Assembly: GCA_022453515.1 (NCBI GenBank)
Contig: JAJNNY010000010.1
Span: forward strand, 1-64,000
Direction: 5' to 3'
DNA from: Astrocystis sublimbata
Taxonomy: Eukaryota > Ascomycota > Sordariomycetes > Xylariales > Xylariaceae
DNA: 64,000 nucleotides
In this document: one piece after another, positions 43,456 through 53,470 of the stretch
Numbering within the stretch: position 1 is the first letter of the stretch
Layout: each line of letters opens with the position of its first letter
The notes under the pieces: model-generated
What the model saw: only the letters and a program-made list of their open reading frames with translations
The model's database searches: none
What the model was told of the DNA's origin: nothing
Made by a program: the position numbers and the translations under genes

Positions 43456-46106
43456 ATGGGTACCGCCAAGAAGGAGAGAAACCGTCTCTCCCGCGAGGGG
43501 AAGACGGGTAGCATGGACAACGTCAAGATCAAGGGCGAAAACTTCTACAGGTAAGGTAGGCACAGGGTCAGGCAGAGCAAGAGACGACATCTGTCACCGT
43601 CCAGAGCGCTGACTGTTACACCGTAGAGATGCGAAGCGCGTGCGAGCCTTGAACATTCGCAAGGACCACGGTCCTCAGAGGAACGCCGACGGAAAGATCG
43701 TGCAGTAAGTTCGCTTAGACTTGTATCCTATGGAGCGACAGCATGTGCTGACCAGTTCCTAGGGCTGCCAAATACCGTACGTTCCCTTTCGGCCACATCT
43801 TGGCCGTGTACGCTATACATACTCATGAACCAACCCACTGACCCATCCCCCAGAGTCGCGAGACGCGCCCACTGCTCGGATAGAGCCGAACCGCCGCTGG
43901 TTTCAGAACACACGAGTCATCTCCCAGGACAGCCTGACCCAATTCCGTGAAGCCATGGCCGAAAAGGCCTCCGACCCATACTCCGTTCTTCTGAAGTCGA
44001 ACAAGCTTCCCATGACCCTGATTCAAGACGGCTCCGATACCCCAGGCCTGAAGCAACATCAAGCTAAGATGGCAATCGAAACATCATCCTTTGCCGATAC
44101 ATTCGGGCCCAAATCGAAGCGGAAAAGAGTGAAGCTTGATGTGGGTTCTCTGACCGACTTGGCCGACGGTACCGAGGCCAGCATGGACTCATATCACGAG
44201 CGTTTGGAGAAGGCTAGGCTTCTGAGTGGTGCCGGCGACACGGATGATCTCGAGCTCGGCGATGCAGTGTCTTTGGCCGTTGAGCCCGTCTTCAGCAAGG
44301 GACAGAGCAAGCGGATATGGAACGAGGTAGGCAAAATCCCCCAGAACCTTCAAGCATATTTGTTGCTATACTTAGGACCACGGCAACTAACTTCGATGGT
44401 GGCAGCTTTACAAAGTCCTCGATTCTTCCGATGTCGTCCTTCACATATTAGATGCCCGAAATCCCGAAGGGACCCGGTGTCGCGCAGTCGAAAAATATTT
44501 AGCGACGGAAGCGAAACATAAACACCTTGTCTTCATACTAAACAAAGTCGACCTGGTACCGACAAACGTAGCCGTACGTGCTCTCCTGCTCCCGTCATTG
44601 CCCCCTTCCACCCTATCTCAGTCCCAATGCTCTTTGTCAGGATACTTTCTGCTTTATTGCCCTTCCTTGGAAGTTGTCTGTTATAGCATTGGAAAATCAA
44701 ATATCGAACTTGCTGTTCTCTTGTCTTCGGACTCGAGAGCCGAGAGGATCCCGTCTTGGGATCCTCTCATTAGTCTCGCCGTGTTTCACTAAGAGTTGAA
44801 GTCTACCCCTACCACTTTATGAGGTAGCCTGTGGTAGATTTCTTAGATACGATCCACACATTTCATTTTGTCATCTCATATTTTTTTTTCTTTTTGTCTC
44901 ATCACATCAGGAGTAGCTATGCTAACTCGTCTAGGCTGCCTGGGTTCGTCATCTTTCGAAAGAAGTCCCGACTTTGGCGTTCCACTCCTCGATTACCAAC
45001 TCGTTCGGCAAGGGTCAGCTCATATCACTCTTGCGGCAATTCTCGTCGTTACACAAGGACCGCAAACAAATATCTGTCGGTCTGATTGGTTACCCCAACG
45101 TCGGAAAGTCCAGCTTAATCAATACCTTGCGAGCCAAGAAGGTTTGTACCGTTGCCCCAATTCCGGGCGAGACGAAAGTCTGGCAGTATATCACGCTCAT
45201 GCGGCGACTGTTCTTAATTGTGCGTATCCTCCGTTCCTACGTTCTGCCTTTCTAAGTTGTAAAGAGGATTCATTTTTGAAGCCCACGCAACCATGGTCCT
45301 GGGAAATATGGAATGTTGCTAATATATTATTAGGAGTGAGTATCCTACGTTCGGCCTTTCTAAGTTATACAGGGGATTCATTTTTTGAAGCCCACGCAAC
45401 CCTGGTCCTGGAAAACGTGGCATGTTGCTAATATATTATTAGTTGCCCTGGCATTGTACCTCCCAATGCAAACGATAAACCCGCCGATATATTGTTCCGT
45501 GGAGTTGTCAGAATTGAAAAGGTTGAAAACCCTGAGCAGTATATAGACCAGATGTTGGAAAAGGTCAAGAAGCGCCACTTGGAACGGACGTATGAGATCA
45601 GCAATTGGAACAATGCACATGAGTTCCTCGAGCTTCTCGGCCGCAAAGGCGGGCGTCTGTTAAAGGCCGGAGAGGTTGACATGGACGGTGTTGCCAAGAT
45701 GGTGCTTACCGATTTTATGCGAGGAAAAATTCCCTGGTTCACACCACCACCAATGCCCGAGAAGACCGAGGGCAAGGACTCGGCCGTTGTCATTGAGGGT
45801 CGTGAAGGCCGTCTTGGTGAAATGCCCAAGAAGCGGAAGAGAGACGAAGCGGAAGAGAGTGCTTCCTCGAGCTCAAAGCCTAATTCAAAGGTCTCATCAG
45901 AGGTAAACCCTGCCATCGATGATGACGAGAGCGAAGGCGATGACAGCGAGGATAATGAATTCGAAGGCTTCAGCGAGGATGATGGGTCGGATGACGTACC
46001 TCGAGGAGCAAAGAAGGCGGCAAGCGGAGATGATGATGACATGATACCCCTAGACGAGTTGAGCGAGTCGGATGATGATGCCAGTGACGCCGAAGAAAAT
46101 GGTTAA
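43456..46106 (+). CDS. NOG2: Nucleolar GTP-binding protein NOG2 (60S ribosome assembly GTPase)
   Basis: A circularly permuted GTPase that checks pre-60S particles before nuclear export. Exons: 43456-43550, 43627-43704, 43763-43776 (14 nt), 43854-44326, 44406-44573, 44935-45219, 45334-45335 (2 nt) and 45443-46106 (592 residues, normal). The N-terminus [20 protein letters not shown] and the [17 protein letters not shown] block are family hallmarks. Motifs follow the permuted order: G4 NKVDLV (then the 361-nt intron), G1 GYPNVGKSS, then G3 DCPG. Residues after about 470 form a basic then very acidic Asp/Glu/Ser tail. The oddity is the intron pair 45220-45333 and 45336-45442, which are tandem copies of each other. 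Only splicing both while keeping the GA between them restores the Asp codon of G3. A single long splice would shift the frame. Confidence 0.93.
44742..44768 (+). other. Perfect 11-bp stem-loop inside the long NOG2 intron
   Basis: GAGAGGATCCC (44742-44752) and GGGATCCTCTC (44758-44768) are exact reverse complements separated by GTCTT. They lie midway in the unusually long 361-nt intron 44574-44934. In RNA this would be a stable hairpin. Its role, if any, is unknown; bringing the splice sites together is one inference. Confidence 0.7.
45220..45442 (+). repeat. Tandemly duplicated intron in NOG2 flanking a 2-nt exon
   Basis: Two intron units, 45220-45333 (114 nt) and 45336-45442 (107 nt), align along their whole length. 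They share exact runs GCCTTTCTAAGTT, GAAGCCCACGCAACC, TGGTCCTGG and GTTGCTAATATATTATTAG. Each has its own donor (GTGCGT and GTGAGT), branch-like GCTAAT and TTAG acceptor. Between them lie only the two bases GA. Differences spread over both copies indicate the duplication is not brand new. Confidence 0.9.
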
Positions 46107-46648
46107 AACGCCATTTTGTGCGTGATGGGCAGTGGTCAATACAATATGAACACCCATTTACCTGCACCCTGATATTTCGATTGTCCTTGTGTTCACGTCG
46201 TGATTTGGTCGCGCAGGACAAACCTTGCTGGAAACCTCTGCCGATTTCCGACCACCTTCACTGCTTGCAAGCATATTCGTAAGTCACGCCCTCGAGGTTG
46301 CACAGCCAGCATCTCAGCGTCTCGTTCCCGAGCGGCAGGAAGGAACTATCCCTTCGCTCCTCAGTAACGGAAGGCTTGAATCGGCTGGGCCAGCAGGCAC
46401 ATCATTAGCGGAAGCCATGGCCGGGCAGTGGGTAATGACGCCTGGTTCACGGGTGACCTGTTCATCTCACTTTGATATCCCCATTCATCTGGTTCTGGTT
46501 TTGAAGGGGCACCGTGGACTCGAATCATATCCAAGATCACCTTTTGGTTTGTTTTGACTGATCATTTCTTGGAAGACACTCCTTGGGACCATCGTTCATC
46601 ATTTTACTTTTTTCCGGTCGCAGAAAGTTCCACAAGTGCCTCTGCGCC
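46107..46648. other. Intergenic region between NOG2 and the But2 gene
   Basis: 542 bp. A 110-codon frame at 46225-46557 lacks any family feature and is not supported as a gene. Probably the NOG2 3' UTR plus the promoter of the next gene. Confidence 0.55.
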
Positions 46649-47905
46649 ATGATCCTAGCCACAGTCATACCCGTCTTGTCCGTCGTATGGCTGCATTCCC
46701 CCCACGTCGTCGACGCCCAAGTGGCCCGTGACAACGTCGGCTGTGGCTTTCATCTATCGTGCTCAGGCGGCTACAACAGCTCCATCGGTGAGAAACAGAG
46801 TGGCCAGGCCCGCGCCGCCAGCAATGTCTCGCCCAGCTTGTTTACGTGGTTCGGGGATGCGTTTGCGGATGGGCAGGGGAGCGGGTGCTGGTGGACTCGT
46901 ATGTCATCATCTATTCCGAGAATCAGTCAATGCCGAATCACTTGTAGATACGATGCTGACCTAAATGGTGCGGCAGCACCCACTTACACCCTCCAGTGCG
47001 ATAGAAATCAGCCACCAGATCATGGTTTTCAAATAGGGTGTGATGGGTCTCTGACTTTCAGCGGCCAGTCCGTCTTCTATGAGTGTGCTACCGGAGAGGG
47101 TGACGAGGTCAACATCTACCTCCATCCCGTCAGCGATCAGTGTCACGAGATCACGATCCAGGCAGATAGCTGTGCGCCGTCAACTTGCCCAGGAGGAGGG
47201 GTGAGTCCGAGCAGAGGAGCCGGGGCTGGTCCTGTCCCTGGAAGCCCAAGTTCTCCTTCCTCGTCCAGAGCTCCACCAACAACTTTGAGCACGTCATCTA
47301 CGTCTTCGGCAACAACATCGCCCTCCTCCATAGGACCGGTGACGCCCTCGCCGTTCATAACTGGCGGACAGACAACCACCACGAGCATCACAAGCACTTC
47401 TACAACGACAGTCACCGCACCAGCTCCCACATCAACCTGCGTCGAGGTCGGCCCGGACAGCGTCATCCTCACAGATCTCGGCAACCCAGACACCTCCTAC
47501 GGGCCCAACGTACCGGAGCACATCCAAGTCTCCCCCAACGCGTCGAGCATCTTCAACTTCCGCTTCGACGAGGCGGACCTGGACAGAACGTGCGAGTTGT
47601 TCTTCCGGATACTCCCCGGGAGAGCTCCCGCCCCGCCCGTGAGCCTCACAGGCACCGGCATCGTCACCTTTGCGGCGCTTGATGATTTCGGGTACCCGAA
47701 CACGACGTACAATTCCATGCCGCGAGTCATCGAGACGATGGGAAACGTGCTACTGTACGCGGGCCTGGAGGACACGTTCGGAAGCTTCCCGTGCCCGGGC
47801 GCAACGGCAAGGTCCTCTGTGCTGATGGCGGAGGCGCCGATGGCGGACACGTGCTTGGATTGTTTCCAGGGAAATGGCTGCGGGCTATATTTGAGGAAGT
47901 GCTGA
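46649..47905 (+). CDS. Secreted protein with C-terminal But2-like domain
   Basis: A continuous frame of 418 residues from the ATG at 46649. The signal peptide has a hydrophobic core (ILATVIPVLSVVWL) and a likely cut after VVDA. The N-terminal domain (about 25-185) has many Cys (GCGFHLSCSGGY, GSGCWW, CRITCRYDAD, IGCDGSLTF, DQCHEITI). A Ser/Thr linker, about 190-275, is probably O-glycosylated. The C-terminal part, about 280-418, has FNFRFDEADLDRTCELFFRI and a closing Cys cluster, resembling the fungal 'But2 C-terminal' domain found in cell-wall or secreted proteins. Its role is unknown. A GTATGT donor at 46899 with a TAG at 46947 looks like an intron, but removing it causes a stop, so I left the frame unspliced. 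Confidence 0.75.
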   Translation: MILATVIPVLSVVWLHSPHVVDAQVARDNVGCGFHLSCSGGYNSSIGEKQSGQARAASNVSPSLFTWFGDAFADGQGSGCWWTRMSSSIPRISQCRITCRYDADLNGAAAPTYTLQCDRNQPPDHGFQIGCDGSLTFSGQSVFYECATGEGDEVNIYLHPVSDQCHEITIQADSCAPSTCPGGGVSPSRGAGAGPVPGSPSSPSSSRAPPTTLSTSSTSSATTSPSSIGPVTPSPFITGGQTTTTSITSTSTTTVTAPAPTSTCVEVGPDSVILTDLGNPDTSYGPNVPEHIQVSPNASSIFNFRFDEADLDRTCELFFRILPGRAPAPPVSLTGTGIVTFAALDDFGYPNTTYNSMPRVIETMGNVLLYAGLEDTFGSFPCPGATARSSVLMAEAPMADTCLDCFQGNGCGLYLRKC

Positions 47906-48898
47906 TCATGGCGCAGATGGTATTTGTGGAATGAGGGGAAGAAAAAGAGAAGGGAAGAGAGGTTTGGGAGAGGGGAGAGGGTATCTATTTCTGGACTGAA
48001 GTTTTTTTGGAACCGAGTTTTATGAATTTCTCACTCGCTTTCGAGCCCTTTTCTGTTTGTTTATCTTAGACATACGACCCGATACGGAACACTACTTGTC
48101 GACTACCTTTTGGAAGGGGGGCATGTAATATGGTAGATACACTTGACTTTAGGTTGTCAGATCAATTTACCTAAAAGTCTTGGTTGCATTCTTGTTCAAG
48201 TTTTGATTTCCAAGAAGCTATGATATTGCCAGCATGGTTTTTGTGTTCCTGTTATCCCCGTCCTCTTAGATCTCCTTCACCCACTTCAGTTCATCGGATG
48301 CCAGACGATCAAGTTGATGCTGCTGCTGGCTGTGTTGGCTGCCTGGCAAGGCACATTTCTCGAGGACAAGCGAGATTGTGGGGGCTATGAGGCTCAAAAA
48401 CAGGGTCGGAAACATTTTAATTAAAGGAGGTTCAGGGTGCAGGATTTGGTATCCAGTGGATGAGACTGGTAGCCCAAATGCCGGCTTCGAGTAAGGCGAA
48501 TTTTTTTGGATTAATTTATTCTTTCATGTCATGAACCTTTTGTCACCAACTTTATTTCTCTGGTTGCAGCTTGCGGCAATGACAATGGCGTGGTAATGAG
48601 GTAATCGCGCAGTGTTGTATAAGTGAAACCGGGAGGATGGGGCATGGCAGGCAGGCCACATGTGTAGATGGGGCTGTAACACAGGTACTGACAGAACGCA
48701 AGCACTGGCACTGAAATCCATTCATTGGGTTGAAGGCATGTTTACAAGATGGATCTTGTGCTGTGTTGGCCATTTAGCATCGTGTAATAACAGGAAGGTG
48801 GTGGGCAAGGATGAGGAACGCTGCTGGATTAATACCACCTACCTGAGCTACCTTGTACTAGGAAGGCAGATCAATTAGATTCCCGGCCCAGGCCGAGG
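47906..48898. other. Intergenic region, no gene seen
   Basis: Nearly 1 kb downstream of the But2 gene. Only short frames; no repeat or RNA recognised. Confidence 0.55.
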
Positions 48899-49243
48899 AT
48901 GTCTTATGTTACCTTACCCCGGAAGATTTCTATTTCTGTTTGTACAATACTGGGATGTCTGGGTATAATTTGTGCGTATTTACCGAGCGCCGAGGCATAC
49001 ACGGTCGTGGATCTCTTTTCAGGTGCCACTTTTGTACAATGCTGGCGGTACGGCAATAGCTTGAGAGTATGCGAGAACTATCAGAGTGTGTTCATATGGA
49101 TTTTGTACAATCTTGGTGTTCTCGTCTTTGCTGCATATCATGTCACTATGAGATTGTTATATCGTGGGCCTACGAATGAGGACGAGCAAGCTGGAGGAGA
49201 GCGCATCGGACTCCACACCTCCTATCTTGGCTTGTCAACCTGA
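48899..49243 (+). CDS. Small hypothetical protein with two predicted membrane helices
   Basis: 114 codons from ATG to stop, no intron. Two hydrophobic segments are visible: about residues 10-30 (ISVCTILGCLGIICAYLPS) and about 64-90 (SVFIWILYNLGVLVFAAYHV). A short Cys-containing loop separates them, and a polar tail with EDEQAGGER follows. No family is recognised. It could be a genuine small membrane protein, an exon of a larger unrecognised gene or a chance frame. Support is only the length and the clean two-helix layout. Confidence 0.3.
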   Translation: MSYVTLPRKISISVCTILGCLGIICAYLPSAEAYTVVDLFSGATFVQCWRYGNSLRVCENYQSVFIWILYNLGVLVFAAYHVTMRLLYRGPTNEDEQAGGERIGLHTSYLGLST

Positions 49244-51366
49244 GAGCCATCTACTTTTGTTATCTCACCTCACACAACGAATAGCATCGTGAGAATGAGT
49301 CTGAGCGAATGCCATACCTTCAGCAGTAACGTTGCACGCCTGGTGTACACATCAGTCGCCGACACACATGGAAGACGCGTAAGTGTTACAATATGGTTGC
49401 ACAGAGATAGAGATGGATTGAGTTGAACTTCAGCGTGTTGGAGCGGCATGCCATTTGGGGGTTTCATCCGTCTTACGGCTGGCCACCCTTCAATCTGTGG
49501 GAGAGATTAGACGGATAGATTCTGCCATTTTAGCGGGAGGCCCGACTCGGACGAGCGTACCCAGATAGTAAGGTGCATATCGGCATTAGCAAATGCACAA
49601 AACGATTGTGGGTGCTCAAGGCTGACAATACCTAGCCTGGAGGTAAGTTGTTGTGGTTATAGTCTACTACCCACTTCCACGATAGCTGCATCGAAACAAC
49701 GACGCGCCCTAGTAGGCTAGAGGTTCCCTGTTCCTATGATCGACGCCGACTTGAGTTCACCAAGCAAGGATAAGGCTTAGATCCCTCTTGCAGGCGAGCA
49801 GGGTCTCTGGGCAGTCCCATTCTTGTTATACCTACTACCTAGGTACATTGTAGGTACTGTACCGGGTCAACTCTGACGTGCATCGGCTTATAGACACTTG
49901 ACAAGTTGACGACAACACAGGTGCTGCCACTTTATCTGAAATCCTGTCAGCAGGCACGAGCAAAAGACACTGTCCACCCGTCCAAGGTTGCAGCAGCTTG
50001 GTCCAACTACCAAACATGGCACTAGAGCCCACGATTCCCTGCTAGGGTACGCTAGGGGTCTTGCGCAGTGATGTGCCGTGAAATCCTCCCATTCGCCCAA
50101 TCCTGCCCCCCATTCCACAAAGGGAAGCTGGGGGACGCAGGGGGCTAATCGCACCAGGGCAAGCAACAAGCATGACACTTTTACCTACCTAGGTAAGTGC
50201 CTACCAGTGACACCTCAACTGCCCATCTCCAAACGCCTAATTGCAGTAACTACCTCTAAGTACCTAAACCACTTGCAGCACGGCGAGGGACCGAGGAACA
50301 AGACAACGCGACGACGGGTCTCAAGATACCAGAGACAGACACAGAGACAGAGACAGACATACATTGTCTCTTCGGCGCCGTTGCATGCTTTTTGTGCCTC
50401 AGATGTGCCCAGCTGCGGCGCATGGCCTCTTCTGGCCTCTCACCCTCTCTCAGAGGGAAGGATTGTCTTGGTATATTCCGCTTCTTATTATTAGACATGT
50501 TGTTCGCATTTCAGGGCCCTCCTCGCCAATTTCTACATCACAGCCCCCGCCAGCTATGTTTCCGATCCGGCCGTTAGGCTCCGCGGCGAGCATTCCTTCG
50601 CGCACCGATGCGGAAGCTCGCTGGCATTCGCTTGAGGGCCGCCGACCACTTGGATGAACTACCCTCGCTACCTACCTAAGGTAGCACGATGTGACTTGCC
50701 ACAGGAAACGATTCCACAGGCCACGCTGGTAGTACCCAAACCGCGGTACCTGACGATCGCATCCCCATTTGGCACCACCTAATCTTGATTGCTATTCGTC
50801 TGTGCCGAATCACCTGCTCCTATCATCCACTTGCCGCCCTCTGGCATGCCATCTATCGTGACTCCCACCTGGACCAAGCCGTTCATGGTAGGATGACCAG
50901 CACCGTGGGTAGAGCTGGCTCGTGCAACAAGCCCCAATCCTGGATGTTACTATTCCGGATCGCTTGCTTTTTGGAGAGGTGAACCACATCCTGGGTCGAG
51001 ACCATGTCGTTGGCTCCATGGACGGGGCTACCAGCGTGGTGCCTTGCTACCGATTCAGGTTCAAGTGGTTGCACGCGGGCGATGGATCCGCCATGTCATG
51101 GTCGACAAGGCGTACCTGATGATTCAGTAACGTTGATCCTGAGGTGCCCAGGTAAGTAAGTACCTTGCTTCAAGTAGAATGAAGGAATTGTGGTATATAA
51201 GGAATGAGGGAGGCCCTCACAATCCAGACGAACTTCCTCACGACATCCGCACTCGGACATTCCATTCATCAGCTCAGGCTCCCTCGTAGCTCCCACATTC
51301 CTTTCTGCTTAATTAAATTCTTGTAGCTCAGGCCAATTTGAGCTTGTCTCTCCTTTTTGATCAGCA
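49244..51366. promoter_or_regulatory. Long region upstream of the chitinase gene
   Basis: 2.1 kb without a supported gene. It contains several TACCTAGGTA-type words (about 49835-49847, 50186-50197, 50664-50684) and an AGACAGAGACAGAC-type purine repeat at about 50331-50361. The last few hundred bases presumably contain the chitinase promoter; TATATAAGG near 51193-51201 is a possible TATA element about 170 bp upstream of the ATG. Confidence 0.45.
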
Positions 51367-52955
51367 ATGGCTCCCTCTCGGACAAGTTGGGCGACGATCG
51401 CCAGCATCCTCGCCCTCGCCCCGTCCGCTCTCGCCGGATTCAAGGCTTCGGGGACGGACAATATCTCCGTGTACTGGGGTAAGGACGGCAGATCATCATG
51501 ACACCGTCTACCGCGCAAGTCGGCTGACACGATCTATACAGGCCAGAACTCGGCCAACGGTGCCAACACTCAGGGAAGACTGAAGGAATACTGCGACGGT
51601 ATGATGCCTGCCGTAAGACTTCGTTAATAAGGAATAGTTACTAATGCCCCGATCAACAGATAATGGAATCAACGTGAGGCGGTTCCTGCTTTTTCGGAAA
51701 TTTAGGCACTCTAACCGAATGACATAGATCATCAACGTCTCGTTCTTGACATCCATCAAGAAACTGGGTGTCAACTTCGCCAGTGCTGGTGACAAATGTG
51801 ACAAGATTGACGGTACTGACCTGTTGAGCTGCCCTGAGATCGAGTATGTTTCCCAACAGCAAGATTCAAAGCGAATAACCGGCTTTGGCTAATACGATCT
51901 ATCTCGTAGGGAGGACATCAAGTATTGCCAGGGCAAGGGCAAGTCCATTCTTTTGTCGATTGGTGGTGCGACATACTACGAAGGCGGCTTCGACGGCTCA
52001 TCAGCTGCCGAATCGTCAGCGCAGGCAGTATGGGATCTGTTCGGTTCCAACACCGACGCTAAGAACCGACCCTTCGGGTCCGCGGTCGTCGATGGCTTCG
52101 ACTTCGACTTCGAGTCGTCCACGCAGAACTTTGTGCCTTTCGCTAACAAGCTGCGCTCGCTCATGGACGGCGACTCGAGCAAGGATTACTTCCTCTCGGC
52201 GGCGCCCCAGTGCGTGTATCCCGATGCGGCGATGAACGACATGCTGAACGGCAAGGTCTCGTTCGACTGGATCAATATCCAGTTCTACAACAACTTCTGC
52301 GGCGTCGTCAACTTCGCCAACCCCAACGCGTGGAACTTCAATGTCTGGGACGACTGGGCGAAGCAGACGAGCAAGAACCCCAACGTCAAGGTCCTGATCG
52401 GTGTGCCCGCTAACACAGGTGCCGGCGGCGGCTACGTGGATGCGAAGACCCTCGGCAGCATCGTCCAGGACACCAAGGAAAAGTACCCGAGCTTCGGTGG
52501 TATCATGATGTGGGACATGAGCCAGCTGTTCGCCAACAACGGCTTCCTGGACGGTGTCCGCTCCGCGCTCGGCGGCGGCGGCGGCGCTTCTCCGACCACC
52601 ACACGAAGTACGCCTACATCGACCAAGGCGTCGTCGTCGACTATGGCCACCAGCACAACCAGTCGCCAGCCTACCTCCACGCACCAGCCGACCACGACAG
52701 GGTCAGCACCGGCAGGGTCTCCTTCGGGAGTTGCTCAATGGGGACAGTACGACTACCCCCTTTCCCTACTCAAAAGCGTTGGGGCAGTTGTGGTTGGGAC
52801 ATAGTTGTCGGACCCAGCTATCAAGAACCTTGAAACAGAACATAGTTTTGCTGACCAGCTACAGATGCGGAGGCATTGGTTACACCGGGCCTACGGCTTG
52901 CGTGGCACCTTACAAGTGCGTCAAGGGCGGCGACTACTGGTCGTCATGCCAGTAA
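51367..52955 (+). CDS. Class III endochitinase (GH18) with C-terminal CBM1
   Basis: Exons: 51367-51478, 51542-51598, 51660-51673 (14 nt), 51728-51843, 51910-52746 and 52865-52955 (408 residues). The signal peptide ends at about residue 23 (SALAG). The GH18 barrel follows: NISVYWGQNSANG opening, [17 protein letters not shown], and the catalytic DxxDxDxE motif DGFDFDFE (about 159-166) with its acid/base Glu. Further motifs are [11 protein letters not shown] and [12 protein letters not shown] Ser/Thr linker (about 315-370) leads to a fungal cellulose-binding module, [18 protein letters not shown] ending YWSSCQ, encoded mostly by the last exon. This is the plant-type (group A/class III) layout, a secreted enzyme acting on cell-wall chitin. 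All catalytic residues and module cysteines are present. Confidence 0.95.
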
Positions 52956-53470
52956 GCCTAGCGAGCGAACCCATCATTTCCGAGCGGTGTTTTTCGAGCG
53001 ATACCTTCGAGCGATACCTTCGAGCGAGTCCGCTATCAATTTTCGACGATATCTCACCTACCCGCCAACGACGTAAAACGGGCGTCGCGGACGTATACGG
53101 GAGGGCATTGGAAGGCGCATACGGGAAGATTGTTACCTAGGTTGGGGATCTGGCACGGCGCATTGGTTATCGGTCGGGAATGTCTTCACTTCATCTACCT
53201 TTTACTCATTCTTGTATATATTTGAGTATCTTTAGGGCTATGCCCATCAACATGCACATACATCTTGGTACCTCCACATGTCGTCACTGGGATACAATGT
53301 GAAAGACAGGAAGCACTCCTCAACACGATTTGTTCACATGTTCTTTACTATGTCTAAAACTCTGAGGCTATAGGACATGGGAGTGTAACAGCCGGACCAG
53401 AGCATCGTCAGACGAACTGCTAAGACGAGCAACAGTGCTGACCTCTCCCTACACAGGCGACATGCAACAA
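52956..53470. other. Convergent 3' spacer between chitinase and lactonase genes
   Basis: 515 bp. A short tandem repeat (CGAGCGATACCTT-type) occurs at about 52996-53025 just after the chitinase stop. Otherwise featureless. Confidence 0.55.

Noticed and set aside
45220..45442. Single long intron in NOG2 instead of two introns and a 2-nt exon
   Set aside because: Joining 45219 directly to 45443 gives the wrong phase and destroys the DCPG motif and everything after it.
46225..46557. 110-codon frame between NOG2 and the But2 gene
   Set aside because: No signal, domain or intron evidence; its position fits UTR and promoter.
46899..46947. Possible 49-nt intron in the But2-domain gene
   Set aside because: Donor GTATGT and acceptor TAG exist, but removing 49 nt shifts the frame and meets a stop within a few codons; the unspliced frame continues cleanly.
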